This document shows positions 24,156 through 33,817 of a stretch of DNA of 64,000 nucleotides, in pieces. This stretch comes from Mycolicibacterium monacense. Its GTDB lineage: Bacteria > Actinomycetota > Actinomycetes > Mycobacteriales > Mycobacteriaceae. The notes beneath the pieces are model-generated. The model made no database searches, was not told the origin of the DNA, and worked only from the letters and a program-made list of their open reading frames with translations. Both the position numbers and the translations under genes were made by a program. How positions within the stretch are numbered: position 1 is the first letter of the stretch; each line of letters opens with the position of its first letter. The stretch lies in NCBI RefSeq assembly GCF_010731575.1, contig NZ_AP022617.1:1736001-1800000 (forward strand), given 5' to 3'.

Positions 24156-25633
24156 GCACCGAGATTCCCGAAACCGTCGAGGCCGGTTCGGTCCACGAGT
24201 GGTCGGACGAGGTGGACGTGGTGGTGGTCGGGTTCGGCATCGCAGGCGGATGCGCCGCGGTCAGCGCTGCGGCCGCAGGCGCGCGGGTGTTGGTGCTGGA
24301 GAAGGCCGCCGCCGCGGGCGGCACCACCTCGATGGCGGGCGGTCACTTCTACCTCGGCGGGGGCACCGCCGTGCAGCAGGCCACCGGGCACGAGGACACC
24401 GCCGAGGAGATGTACAAGTACCTGGTCGCGATGTCGCGGGAACCCGAGCACGACAAGATCCGGGCGTACTGCGAGGGCAGCGTCGACCATTTCGAATGGC
24501 TCGAGAACCTCGGTTTCCAATTCGAGCGCAGCTACTACCCGGGCAAAGTCGTGGTGCCGCCGGGCACGGAGGGGTTGTCGTACACGGGTAACGAGAAGGT
24601 GTGGCCGTTCTGCGAGCAGGCGAAGCCCGCACCCCGAGGGCATTCGGTCCCGGTGCCCGGCGAACTGGGCGGCGCGGCGATGGTGATCGACCTGCTCCTG
24701 AAGCGGGCCGCCGACCTCGGCGTGCAGATCCGGTACGAGACCGGAGTGACGAACCTGGTGGTGGGGGACGGCGGTGTGGTCGGGGTGAAGTGGAAGCACT
24801 TCGCAGAGACCGGGGCCATCAAGGCCAAGGCGGTGATCATCGCCGCGGGCGGGTTCGCGATGAATCCCGAGATGGTCGCCGAGTACACGCCCGCACTCGG
24901 GCATAAGCGGAAGACCAAGCACCACGGCGAGGTCGAACCCTACATCCTCGGCAACACCAACGACGACGGGCTCGGCATCAGGATGGGGATCTCGGCGGGC
25001 GGTGTCGCCAAGAACCTGGACCAGCTGTTCATCACCGCAGCCGCCTATCCGCCGGAGGTCCTGCTCACCGGTGTGATCGTCAACAAGGACGGGCAGCGGT
25101 TCGTCGCCGAGGACTCCTACCACTCCCGCACATCGGCTTTCGTGCTGGAGCAGCCGGATCAGACGGCCTACCTGATCGTCGACGAGGCGCACATGCAGAT
25201 GCCGGAGATGCCGCTGATCAAGTTCATCGACGGGTGGGAGACCGTCGTCGAGATGGAGGCCGCCCTCGGCATTCCGGAGGGCAAGCTGGCCGCCACGCTC
25301 GAGCGGTACAACGAGCACGCCGCACGCGGCGAGGACCCCGACTTCCACAAGCAGCCGGATTACCTTGCGGCACAAGACAAGGGGCCGTGGGCCGCATTCG
25401 ATCTGTCGCTCGGACGGGCGATGTACTCAGGCTTCACCATGGGCGGGCTCGCGGTGTCCATCGACGGTGAGGTGCTGCGCGAGGACGGATCGCCGATCCC
25501 GGGACTGTATGCGGCGGGTGCCTGTGCGTCGAACATCGCCCAGGACGGCAAGGGCTACGCGAGCGGCACCCAGTTGGGCGAGGGCTCGTTCTTCGGCAGA
25601 CGCGCGGGAACACACGCGGCCCAGAGGGGATAG
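24152..25633 (+). CDS. FAD-binding dehydrogenase, fumarate reductase/3-ketosteroid dehydrogenase-like
   Basis: This is a 493-residue flavoprotein: the dinucleotide motif VVVVGFGIAGGCAAVSAA near residue 23, GGTTSMAGGHFYLGGG (FAD contact), an NAD-like GGFAMNPEMV segment, and the C-terminal motif PGLYAAGACASNIAQDGKGYASGTQLGEGS. These are typical of the KstD/fumarate-reductase-like family used by mycobacteria on steroids and terpenoids. Start ATG 24152. In the sequence as given it is in frame with the upstream VOC gene and may be made as a fusion. The TetR gene upstream suggests induction by its substrate. Confidence 0.88.
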   Translation: MSTEIPETVEAGSVHEWSDEVDVVVVGFGIAGGCAAVSAAAAGARVLVLEKAAAAGGTTSMAGGHFYLGGGTAVQQATGHEDTAEEMYKYLVAMSREPEHDKIRAYCEGSVDHFEWLENLGFQFERSYYPGKVVVPPGTEGLSYTGNEKVWPFCEQAKPAPRGHSVPVPGELGGAAMVIDLLLKRAADLGVQIRYETGVTNLVVGDGGVVGVKWKHFAETGAIKAKAVIIAAGGFAMNPEMVAEYTPALGHKRKTKHHGEVEPYILGNTNDDGLGIRMGISAGGVAKNLDQLFITAAAYPPEVLLTGVIVNKDGQRFVAEDSYHSRTSAFVLEQPDQTAYLIVDEAHMQMPEMPLIKFIDGWETVVEMEAALGIPEGKLAATLERYNEHAARGEDPDFHKQPDYLAAQDKGPWAAFDLSLGRAMYSGFTMGGLAVSIDGEVLREDGSPIPGLYAAGACASNIAQDGKGYASGTQLGEGSFFGRRAGTHAAQRG

Positions 25634-25639
25634 GGACCG

Positions 25640-27346
25640 CTAGAAGGGCGGTGGTTTGTTGCGTTCGGCGACGAGGTCGTCGTTGAGTCGGCGTTCTTCT
25701 TGGATGCGGCGGGCGCGGTTTTGGGCGCGGGTGCGGCGGCGTTTGGGCATTTTGAGGCCGCGGTCGGTGGTGGTGTCTTTGGTGGGTTGGATCGGCACGT
25801 CGGCGGTCGGGGTGCACAGGGTCGGGAACAGCAGCGCGCTGCCGGGGCGGGTGGTGTAGGTCTGCCCGCTCGGGGAGGTCCACACGATGGTGCCGTCGGC
25901 GAATTGTTCGTCGCGCCAACCGTTTTCACCGGTCCAGAAGGTTTTGAGCAGGTGGTGTTTTCGGCACAGGCATTTGAGGTTGGCGGCGCAGGTCGGTCCG
26001 GCCGGCCAGGGCACGGTGTGGTCGATGTCGCAGCGGGTGGCCGGGGCGTCGCAGCCGGGGAATCGGCAGGTCAGGTCGCGGCAGCGCACGAAGTCCTGCA
26101 GGGCTGCCGAGGGTCGGTAGTGGGGTTCGGGTGGCGCGTTGCCGGGGTGCTGGATGGTGCGGAGGCGGGCGCGGTGGAGGAAGGCGGCGAGCACGGTGGG
26201 GTTGGTGACTCCGGCGCCGATGACGAATGCCGGTGCGCGGCAGGCTGACTGCTGCGGGGCCGACGGTGGTTGCGTAGCGGCCTCGGCCAACGGCGCCGCC
26301 TCCGCCTCGGGGGTCGCTTCCGGTTCCGGCGTCGCTTCAGCCTCCGCCTCGGGGGTCGGCCCCGCTTCGGCCTCCGGCTCTGGCTCAGGCTCCGCTTGCG
26401 GTTCCGCCTCGGGCTCCGGCTGCGCCTCGTCTTCGGCCTCCGGCTCGTGCTGGGGCTCAGTCTCCGCGTGCGGTTCCGCTTCGGGTTCGGGCTGCGTTTC
26501 GGTTTGGGTGCGGGCGGCGTCGAGTGTTTCTTCGGTGGTGACGATGTGGACGACGACGTCTTTGGTGGGTTGTGTGTCGCGGTTGCCGGGGCAGTCGGGG
26601 TGGGGGCATTCGCAGCGTAGGTGGGTGCCGGTGGCGACGGCGGCCAGGGCGTCGTTGCGGCGTTCGTCGGCGGTGCGGGGGTCCTCGTCCCAGACGGTGT
26701 GGGCCATGTCGGTGACGCGTTGTTCGAAGGCGGCGCCGTCGGGGGCGTACATGCGGGCCCAGACGGTCATGAAGCCGGCGGCGTCGCTGATGAAGCCGAA
26801 TTGCAGGCCGCGGTCGTTTTCGGCGTCTTTGACCCGCCGTAGCGCGCCGGGGTCGTGGGTTTCGACGATGGCGTCGATGGCGGCGAAGGTTTTCTTTTCT
26901 GATTGGGGTCCCCAGCTGGTGATCTGGGCGGCCAGGTCGGTGTCGACGGCGGCCATCAGGGTGGGGTCGGTGATCAGGGCGGTGCGGGTCACGATGGCGC
27001 GGACCAGCAGGTCGGTGATCAGTCCGGCGGTGAACAGGGCGGCGACGTGGGGGAGTCGGTCGGCCAGGGCGACGGCGCGGTGGGTTTGGAACATGGCCAG
27101 GCGTTCGGTGATGTTGTGGGCGGCGGCCAGTTCGCTGACGGCGTTGGCGTCGGGGTCGACGAACCAGTTGTGGCGGTCGGTGGCGGTGTCGCAGCCGGTG
27201 CGGCGGCGGAACAGTTCGGCCATGGCGGCCAGTTTGCGGGCGGCGGCCGCGTTTTCGGCGCGTCCCCAGCCGGCCGAGGCGGCCACCAACTCCGCGTCAC
27301 TGAGCGCGGAGAAGTCGCCGATCCCGGGCAACGAACCATCGAACAT
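25640..27346 (-). CDS. DUF222/HNH endonuclease (13E12 family) with acidic repeat
   Basis: This 568-residue protein belongs to the mycobacterial 13E12 family. The N-terminal DUF222 helical domain (SDAELVAASAGWGRAENAAAARKLAAMAELF...) is followed by a low-complexity insert from about residue 270 to 365 made of Pro/Glu/Ala units (EPEAEP, PEAEAEA). The C-terminal HNH nuclease domain reads CRFPGCDAPATRCDIDHTVPW...CLCRKHH. The family is multicopy in mycobacteria and is thought to be mobile-element-like; the function is unsettled. Start ATG 27346, or GTG 27376. The Pro/Glu/Ala insert looks like strand-slippage expansion. Confidence 0.88.
   Translation of the reverse strand: MFDGSLPGIGDFSALSDAELVAASAGWGRAENAAAARKLAAMAELFRRRTGCDTATDRHNWFVDPDANAVSELAAAHNITERLAMFQTHRAVALADRLPHVAALFTAGLITDLLVRAIVTRTALITDPTLMAAVDTDLAAQITSWGPQSEKKTFAAIDAIVETHDPGALRRVKDAENDRGLQFGFISDAAGFMTVWARMYAPDGAAFEQRVTDMAHTVWDEDPRTADERRNDALAAVATGTHLRCECPHPDCPGNRDTQPTKDVVVHIVTTEETLDAARTQTETQPEPEAEPHAETEPQHEPEAEDEAQPEPEAEPQAEPEPEPEAEAGPTPEAEAEATPEPEATPEAEAAPLAEAATQPPSAPQQSACRAPAFVIGAGVTNPTVLAAFLHRARLRTIQHPGNAPPEPHYRPSAALQDFVRCRDLTCRFPGCDAPATRCDIDHTVPWPAGPTCAANLKCLCRKHHLLKTFWTGENGWRDEQFADGTIVWTSPSGQTYTTRPGSALLFPTLCTPTADVPIQPTKDTTTDRGLKMPKRRRTRAQNRARRIQEERRLNDDLVAERNKPPPF
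26275..26520. repeat. Degenerate PE/AE-coding low-complexity repeat
   Basis: About 245 bp inside the 13E12 gene made of short units based on GCCTCCGGCTC / GCTTCGGCCTC, coding for alternating Glu with Pro or Ala on the minus strand. Unit order is irregular, as expected after slippage. Its length probably varies between strains. Confidence 0.7.
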
Positions 27347-27433
27347 GTCTTCGATTCTGGCAGACGGGTCTGACACGCAACCCCCGAAAACCCCACGCCT
27401 GTGGATGAATTCACCGCTGGGGACAACCTCCGG

Positions 27434-29344
27434 CTACGAGCGCGCCGCGACCTCGCCGAGCTGCCACTGGCCGTCGCCGAGGAGCTGTAGCTGCCGGGTG
27501 TGGTGCTGTTCGACCGTGCTGCGGTGACTCACGCTGACCAGGATCGTCTCGGGTAGCTCGCTGCGCACCAGCTGGTAGAGCATCAGCTCCAACCCCTCGT
27601 CGAGCGCAGAGGTGGACTCGTCGAGGAACACCGCCTTCGGCTTGGTGAGCAGGATCCGGGCGAACGCCACCCGCTGCTGCTCGCCCGGCGACAGCACCTT
27701 GGCCCAGTCCTTCTCCTCGTCGAGCCGGTCGGCCAGATGCGGTAGGGCCACCCTGTTCAAGACCTCGCGCAGCGCGGCGTCGTCCACGGCGCCCTCGCTC
27801 TGGGGGTACGACACCACCGCACGCAGATCGCCGAGCGGTACGTACGGCATCTGCGACAGGAACATCGTCGCGTTCTCGGCGTCCGGGTACTTCAACGTCC
27901 CGGATGTGTAGGGCCACAAGCTGCCCAGGCTGCGCAGCAGTGTGGTCTTACCGGTGCCGGACTGGCCGGTGATCACCAGCGCGTCGCCGGGCTGCAGTGT
28001 CAGATCGAGCGGTTCGATCAGCTGCTTGCCCGCCGGGGTGCGCACCTCGATGTCGTCGAGTTCGACCCGACCGTCCTGCGAGCTCTGGACGTCGATGGAC
28101 GGCAGCGCACGTGCCTGCTCGTCGGCGACCACCAGGCCGTGGAGACGGATGATCGCCGCGCGGTAACCCGCGAACTGGTCGTAGGCGTTACGGAAGAACG
28201 ACAGGCCCGAGAGGATCTCGCGGAAGGCGCTCGCTGTCTGGGTCAGCTGACCGAGCGTCAGTTCTCCGTTATAGAAGCGCGGGAACTGCACGAGGTAGGG
28301 GATGAGTTCCTGGGCCTGGGTGATCGACAGGTTCCATCCCAGGAAGCCGGCCATCCGGTTCACGTACTTCTTGTAGTTCTCCACGATGGGGGTGAAGCGA
28401 CGCCGCAGACCGGTCCGCTCCGCGATCTCCCCGCGGTAGAACGCCACCGCCTCGGAGGCGTCGCGCAGCCGCACCAGCGCGTAGCGGAACACGGCGTTGA
28501 ACTTCTCGTTGTTGAACGACAGCGTGATGATCGGCCGGCCGATCCAGAACGCCACCACAGTCGCGAACAGGATGTAGACGATGCCGATCCAGAACATCGC
28601 CTTGGGCAGCTCGACGCCGACGAACGGCAACGTCACCGGTCCCGACAGATTCCACAGGATCGCCGTGAAGGCGTACATCGATGCGATCGACGAGACGGCA
28701 CCGAACAACAGGGTGCTGGTCGACGTGTTGTTCGGTGTGTTCGGCAGCGACCCGACGCCCGCGGTGAAGATGTCGATGTCGGTCTGGATGCGCTGGTCGG
28801 GGTTGTCGATGGTGTCGTCGATGAACCGCGCGCGGTAGTACGCCTTACCGTCGAGCCAGTCGCCGGTGAGTCGATCGGTCAGCCAGGTGCGCCATCTGAG
28901 CATGAATCGCTGCGTGACGAACAGGTCGAACATGATGATGGCGACGTTCAACACGGCCAGGATGGTGAAGACGGCCATCGACATCCAGAAGCCGTCCCTG
29001 CCGGATTCCTTGACGGCGTCGTCGCCGGCGCCCACCCCTGATGCGATGACCTGGAAGCTGGTCATCATGTCGTTGCCCTGGAAGCTGAACAACACCGACA
29101 GGCGCACGCTGACGATGACCAACAGCAAGATGCCTGCCAGCCACGCCCACACCAGCACGCTCTCCGGTCCGGTGAAATACCCGCGGGTGACCCGCCAGAA
29201 CTGGCTTCCCCACGTGGTGAACCGGACGATGAGGACGAGGATCACCAGCGTGATGACGGCCGCGACCACCCAGGCTCTGCCGATCCAGAGCAGAGAGGTC
29301 CACAACTCGCTGCTCCAGTCGAGCGACGGGGCGAACATTTCCAT
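27434..29344 (-). CDS. BacA/SbmA-like ABC transporter (Rv1819c type)
   Basis: This is a 636-residue fused permease-ATPase. The N-terminal half has about six helices ([36 protein letters not shown]) of the SbmA/BacA-like fold. The C-terminal ATPase has Walker [10 protein letters not shown], signature [13 protein letters not shown] and Walker [16 protein letters not shown]. In M. tuberculosis, Rv1819c takes up cobalamin and hydrophilic molecules such as bleomycin. It follows a paralogue by 45 bp in the same direction. The start could also be ATG 29338 (MFAPSLDW, matching the paralogue's MFRPSIDW). Confidence 0.93.
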   Translation of the reverse strand: MEMFAPSLDWSSELWTSLLWIGRAWVVAAVITLVILVLIVRFTTWGSQFWRVTRGYFTGPESVLVWAWLAGILLLVIVSVRLSVLFSFQGNDMMTSFQVIASGVGAGDDAVKESGRDGFWMSMAVFTILAVLNVAIIMFDLFVTQRFMLRWRTWLTDRLTGDWLDGKAYYRARFIDDTIDNPDQRIQTDIDIFTAGVGSLPNTPNNTSTSTLLFGAVSSIASMYAFTAILWNLSGPVTLPFVGVELPKAMFWIGIVYILFATVVAFWIGRPIITLSFNNEKFNAVFRYALVRLRDASEAVAFYRGEIAERTGLRRRFTPIVENYKKYVNRMAGFLGWNLSITQAQELIPYLVQFPRFYNGELTLGQLTQTASAFREILSGLSFFRNAYDQFAGYRAAIIRLHGLVVADEQARALPSIDVQSSQDGRVELDDIEVRTPAGKQLIEPLDLTLQPGDALVITGQSGTGKTTLLRSLGSLWPYTSGTLKYPDAENATMFLSQMPYVPLGDLRAVVSYPQSEGAVDDAALREVLNRVALPHLADRLDEEKDWAKVLSPGEQQRVAFARILLTKPKAVFLDESTSALDEGLELMLYQLVRSELPETILVSVSHRSTVEQHHTRQLQLLGDGQWQLGEVAARS

Positions 29345-29389
29345 TCGGGCAAGGTACCGCGAGGCACTGCCCGTGGCCGTTCGAGGCGC

Positions 29390-31270
29390 TCAACCTGCGC
29401 GGGCGAGTCGGGCCAGCCGCCAGTCCCCGTCGCCGAGCAGTCTGAGTTCGTGGCCGTGGAAGCGCTCGACGGTGGCGCGGTGGCTCACGCTGACCACGGT
29501 GGCCGAGGGCAGTTCGCCCCGCAGAAGCGTGTAGAGCATCGCCTCGAGCCCCTCGTCGAGCGCGGAGGTGGACTCGTCGAGGAACACCGCCGTGGGCCGC
29601 GCCAGCAGGATGCGGGCGAACGCGATCCGCTGCTGTTCGCCGACGGACAGCACCTGGGACCAGTCCCGGACCTCGCCCAGCCGGATCACTAGGTGGGACA
29701 ACGCCACCGCCACGAGCGCCCGCTGGATCTCGCGGTCGTCGACGCGAACCTCGTGGCGCGGATACGACACGACCGTGCGCAGATCCCCCAACGGCAGATA
29801 GGGGAGTTGAGGGACGAACATCGCCGCGTCACCCACCGGCAATTCGACGCGGCCGGTGGCGAACGGCCACAGACCGGCCAGAGTCTGCAGGAGCACCGTC
29901 TTACCCACCCCGGACTCACCCCGGATCACCAGTGTCTCGCCGGCCGGCAACTCGAGGTCGAGGCCTTCCACCAACGCTCGGCCGTCGGGTGCGCGCACAT
30001 CGAGGCCGTCGATGCACAGCGCCCCGGTCACCGATGCGTCGGTGGTGATGCGGCTCAGGGAGCGGGCGCGGGCGTTCTCGGTCACCAGCCCGTCGAGCCG
30101 GATCGTGGCAGCGCGGTAGCCGGCGAACTCGTCATAGGCGTTGCGGAAGAACGACAGTGAGTCATGGATGACGCCGAACGCCGTGGCGGACTGCATGACC
30201 CCGCCGAGCGAGATCTGCCCGGCGAAGAGCCGCTGCGCCTGCACGACGAACGGCAGCGGGTTGATCGCCTGACTCATCGACACGTTCCACCCGATGAACA
30301 GCAGCGTGCGGTTGAGCCAGCGCCGGTAGTTGGTCATCACCGCCGAGAGCCGGTTGTCCAGCAGTGCGGCCTCGGCCCGCTCACCCCGGTACATCCCGAC
30401 GGCGGTGCCGGCGTCGCGCAGACGCACCAGCGCGTACCGGAAACCGGCGTTGCGCACTTCGTCGAGGTAGCTCAAGCGGATCAGCGGCCGGCCCACGACG
30501 ACCGCGACGTACGTCACCACGACCACATAGGCGATCACGATCCAGAACAGTGCGCGCGGCAGCGTCAGACCGAAGAGCGTCAGCGGACCGGACAGTTGCC
30601 AGAGGATCACGCTGAACGCCCCCGCCGACAGCGCCGCCTGCACCGCACCGAACAGCAGGACCCGGTCGGAGGTGTAGGCCGGGTTGTTGGTCTGGCGCCC
30701 GACGCCGGTGGTGAACACGTCGATGTCCTGTTGGATGCGCTGGTCCGGATTATCGACGGGTTGGCGCGAGAAGCGGCCCCGGTAGTAGGCGTGGTGGTCC
30801 AGCCAATCGTCGATCAGGTTGCGGCTCAGCCATATTCGCCACCGCATGATGAAGCGCTGGGTGAGGTAGAGGTCGGCCAGCAGTCGCACCACGAAACAGC
30901 CGGCCAGGACCACGAACACCAGCATGGTGGCCCAGAACCCCTGTTCGCCGCTGCCGTCGTCCCGACCGCCCTGGAACGCCACCTGCAGCGACGTGAACAG
31001 GTCGTTGGCGTAGTAGCTGAGCAGCACGCTGATCCGCACCAACACGATCGACGAGAGCAGCAGCGCCGCCAGCCCCGCCCACACCGGAACGCTCTGCGTG
31101 CCGGTGAAGTACCGGCCGGTGATGCGCCGGAACTGACGCCCCCACTCGGTGAACCGCCCCACGGCGGCCAGCACGAGCAGAAGGCACGGTGCGGTGATCA
31201 GGAAGCATCCGAGCACCCACACCGTCGAGTTCGCAAGTTCCGAACCCCAGTCGATCGACGGTCTGAACAT
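29390..31270 (-). CDS. Second BacA/SbmA-like ABC transporter
   Basis: This is a 626-residue paralogue of the downstream transporter with the same layout: a six-helix permease, then Walker A GESGVGKTV, signature SVGEQQRIAFAR and Walker [16 protein letters not shown]. Walker A ends KTV rather than KTT/S, so the residue that normally contacts Mg-ATP is replaced. This may weaken nucleotide hydrolysis. The pair may be homodimers of different substrate range or form a heterodimer. It lies 9 bp after a flavin monooxygenase gene, so it belongs to the same transcript. Confidence 0.92.
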   Translation of the reverse strand: MFRPSIDWGSELANSTVWVLGCFLITAPCLLLVLAAVGRFTEWGRQFRRITGRYFTGTQSVPVWAGLAALLLSSIVLVRISVLLSYYANDLFTSLQVAFQGGRDDGSGEQGFWATMLVFVVLAGCFVVRLLADLYLTQRFIMRWRIWLSRNLIDDWLDHHAYYRGRFSRQPVDNPDQRIQQDIDVFTTGVGRQTNNPAYTSDRVLLFGAVQAALSAGAFSVILWQLSGPLTLFGLTLPRALFWIVIAYVVVVTYVAVVVGRPLIRLSYLDEVRNAGFRYALVRLRDAGTAVGMYRGERAEAALLDNRLSAVMTNYRRWLNRTLLFIGWNVSMSQAINPLPFVVQAQRLFAGQISLGGVMQSATAFGVIHDSLSFFRNAYDEFAGYRAATIRLDGLVTENARARSLSRITTDASVTGALCIDGLDVRAPDGRALVEGLDLELPAGETLVIRGESGVGKTVLLQTLAGLWPFATGRVELPVGDAAMFVPQLPYLPLGDLRTVVSYPRHEVRVDDREIQRALVAVALSHLVIRLGEVRDWSQVLSVGEQQRIAFARILLARPTAVFLDESTSALDEGLEAMLYTLLRGELPSATVVSVSHRATVERFHGHELRLLGDGDWRLARLARAG

Positions 31271-31279
31271 CGGCGGCCG

Positions 31280-32893
31280 TCAGCCAAACGTGTTGTGCAG
31301 GAAGCCTTCGAACACCTCGGTGTCGAGCCGGTGAGCGGCGAAGCCCAGATACCCGTCGGGACGGATGACGAAGACAGACGTACCCGCCGTGGAGTAGCTG
31401 CGGGCGAAATCGCCGTCGTTGTCCCGGAGCAACGGCAGCACCGTGCTGTCCACCTCGGCGGTGGGCGCGGCCACCAGGTACACGTCGAGAGCGCCGCGCG
31501 CGGCGGTGGCGGCGGCCTCGGCGGCCGCTTCGAACCGGGCGACGTCGGTCACCGTGGCGTCGCCGTCGGCGTAGAACAGTGCGGTGTGGTTGCGGCCCAG
31601 CAGCGAATAGAGGCGCAGCGGTCCGGACACGGCGGCCCGGCTGAGTCCGGTCGCGTCGGGCGCGCGGCCACCCGGCAGCGGCTCGGACACCGGACCCGCC
31701 GAGGCGACGATCGGACTGTCGGCGTAGTCGATGAGCAGCTGAGCCTCCCGGAGCATGACGTGGTCGAGGTCGTCGGAGTCCGCGCCGATGCCCTGTCGGG
31801 CGCTGCGCACCGTACGCCCCACGACCTCCTCGCCGACCGGGCGTCGTTCGATGTCGTAGGTGTCGAGCAGGGTGGGCGCGGCGTTGCCCGACACGGCGAG
31901 CGCCAGCTTCCACGCCAGGTTGTGGGCGTCCTGGATACCGGTGTTCATTCCCTGCGCGCCGGTCGGTGGATGGATGTGGGCGGCGTCGCCGGCGACGAAC
32001 ACCCGGCCCGACCCGTACGAGTCGACGATGCGGTGACTGATCCGGAAGACCGACGACCACCGCAGGTTGCGGGCCGTGGTGGGTTGCGGTGACAGCCGGT
32101 CGAGGACGGCCTGGATGTGGTGTAGTTCGGGGGCCCGGCCGGCTTCGAAGCCGTGCTCCACCTCGCCGTGCGACCGGGTCGACAGGTCGTCGGGCACCAG
32201 CATCGACATCCGGTACCGGTTGCGTCCGGGCAGCGGGATGCACACCAGCAGATCGTCGGTGACGCCGTCGGTCTGGTGCATGGAGCGGATGGCGTACCCG
32301 CGCGGCTGGGTCCAGTCCACCTCGACGTCGCCGAGCATGTACTGCTCCTCGAACGCCGCGCCGTCGAAGGTCAGGCCGAGCGATTTGCGGACGACGCTGT
32401 GCGCACCGTCGGCGCCGACGAGGTACCGGGCGCGCACGGTGCGGTCCTCGCTGTCGGTGGAGACCGTCGCGGTCACCCCGTCGTCGTCCTGGGCGAATCC
32501 GGTCAGGCCCCACCCGCGCTGGATCGACCCGCCACGTGCCGCGAACTCCTCGCGCAGGATCCGCTCGGTCTCGTACTGGGGGATGCAGAGGAACCGGAAC
32601 GGGACGTTCGCAGGCAGGGACAGGTCCAGTCGCGTCACCGGTTCGCCGTTGACGTAGACACACTGCCCGTTCATCTCGATACCGGCGTCGAGGACCGCCC
32701 GCAGCACACCCATGTTCTCGAACACCTCGAGCGTGCGAGGTTGTACGCCAACGGCTTTGGCGTACTGCGGTGGGTCCGGCAGGGGGTCGACGACGAAGCA
32801 GTCGACGCCGCGTCTGGTCAGCTCGATCGCCGCGGTGAGCCCGACCGGGCCTGCACCGGCGATGAGGACCTCAGTGTTCAGGGTGTCGGGCAC
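31280..32893 (-). CDS. FAD-dependent aromatic monooxygenase (PheA/MhpA-like)
   Basis: This 537-residue class A flavin hydroxylase has GxGxxG in VLIAGAGPVGLTAAIELTRRG, the DG motif VGADGAHSVVRKSLG near residue 165, and the GD motif VFVAGDAAHIHPPTGAQGMN near 280. The C-terminal thioredoxin-like domain ends RPDGYLGFAAHRLD, as in phenol and 3-(3-hydroxyphenyl)propionate hydroxylases. The substrate is an aromatic compound or polyketide, not determinable here. It heads an operon with two BacA-like transporters, which could import or export its substrate. Confidence 0.92.
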   Translation of the reverse strand: MPDTLNTEVLIAGAGPVGLTAAIELTRRGVDCFVVDPLPDPPQYAKAVGVQPRTLEVFENMGVLRAVLDAGIEMNGQCVYVNGEPVTRLDLSLPANVPFRFLCIPQYETERILREEFAARGGSIQRGWGLTGFAQDDDGVTATVSTDSEDRTVRARYLVGADGAHSVVRKSLGLTFDGAAFEEQYMLGDVEVDWTQPRGYAIRSMHQTDGVTDDLLVCIPLPGRNRYRMSMLVPDDLSTRSHGEVEHGFEAGRAPELHHIQAVLDRLSPQPTTARNLRWSSVFRISHRIVDSYGSGRVFVAGDAAHIHPPTGAQGMNTGIQDAHNLAWKLALAVSGNAAPTLLDTYDIERRPVGEEVVGRTVRSARQGIGADSDDLDHVMLREAQLLIDYADSPIVASAGPVSEPLPGGRAPDATGLSRAAVSGPLRLYSLLGRNHTALFYADGDATVTDVARFEAAAEAAATAARGALDVYLVAAPTAEVDSTVLPLLRDNDGDFARSYSTAGTSVFVIRPDGYLGFAAHRLDTEVFEGFLHNTFG

Positions 32894-32967
32894 AGCGATG
32901 AGTATGTCCTGCAGGAGCCCGTGCGGCGGGGTTTCATGATCTTCGGCCCGCCCGCCATGCTGAACCG

Positions 32968-33813
32968 ATGACCCTGCGCTTCCATTCGGACGTCGACGAC
33001 TTCGTGTCGACGGCGACGGCCTGGTATGCGCGCAGGCCGATGGTGCACACGATCGAGCTCTCGCTGCTGCGTGAGGGGGTGCCCTCCGAGGAGACGCCGG
33101 TGTTGATGACGGTGTGGGACGGCGACGGCGCCGTACTGCTGGGCGCCGCGATCCGCACGCCGCCGCTGCCGCTGCTGTGCGGCGGGCTGTTCGCGGCGCC
33201 GACGGCAGAGGTGGTCGGCGACATGGCCGGCGCCGGAATGACCCTGCCCGGTGTGCGCGGTCCGCGTGAGGTCGCCGACGGGTTCGCCCGGCAGTGGTGC
33301 ACGGTCACCGGTGCGGCGCGGGCCGACACCACGGCGGAGCGGTTGTACCGGTTGGCGGCGCTGACCGCCCCCGCCGGTGTGCCCGGAACCCACCGCGTCG
33401 CGCGCCGATCCGACGAACCGGTGCTGATCAAGTACCAGAGCGAATTCGCCGCCGAGGCGTTCGGGTATCAGCCCGACCCGTCCCTGGCGCGGGCCACGCT
33501 GGCCACCGCGCGCGAGGCCGGCAACGCGTACCTGTTGTGGACCGCGGGCGGTGCGCCGGTCAGCATGGCCGGCGTGCGGCGGCCGGCGGCGGGCGTGTCT
33601 CGGATCGGTCCGGTGTACACCGCACCGGAGGTGCGTGGCCACGGCTACGGGGCGGCGGTCACCGCCGCGGCCTGCCGGTGGGCGCTGGCCGCGGGCGCCG
33701 AGCAGGTGGTGCTGTTCGCCGACCTCGCCAACCCGACGAGTAACCGGGTCTACCAGCGGTTGGGATTCGTACCGGTGGGCGATTCGATCACGGTCGAGTT
33801 CCGCGTACCGTAA
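32968..33813 (+). CDS. GNAT family N-acetyltransferase
   Basis: This is a 281-residue protein whose C-terminal half is a GNAT domain. The acetyl-CoA loop is [13 protein letters not shown], followed by [19 protein letters not shown]. The N-terminal half has a GNAT-like remnant with [14 protein letters not shown]. It acetylates an unknown amine. It lies 4 bp before secA2 in the same direction, in the slot that ilvG (Rv1820) occupies in M. tuberculosis. Confidence 0.88.
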   Translation: MTLRFHSDVDDFVSTATAWYARRPMVHTIELSLLREGVPSEETPVLMTVWDGDGAVLLGAAIRTPPLPLLCGGLFAAPTAEVVGDMAGAGMTLPGVRGPREVADGFARQWCTVTGAARADTTAERLYRLAALTAPAGVPGTHRVARRSDEPVLIKYQSEFAAEAFGYQPDPSLARATLATAREAGNAYLLWTAGGAPVSMAGVRRPAAGVSRIGPVYTAPEVRGHGYGAAVTAAACRWALAAGAEQVVLFADLANPTSNRVYQRLGFVPVGDSITVEFRVP

Positions 33814-33817
33814 ACGT

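Noticed and set aside
26275..26520. CRISPR-like or tandem repeat array
   Set aside because: Units are short, irregular and coding (PE/AE). There are no spacers of uniform length and no cas genes nearby.
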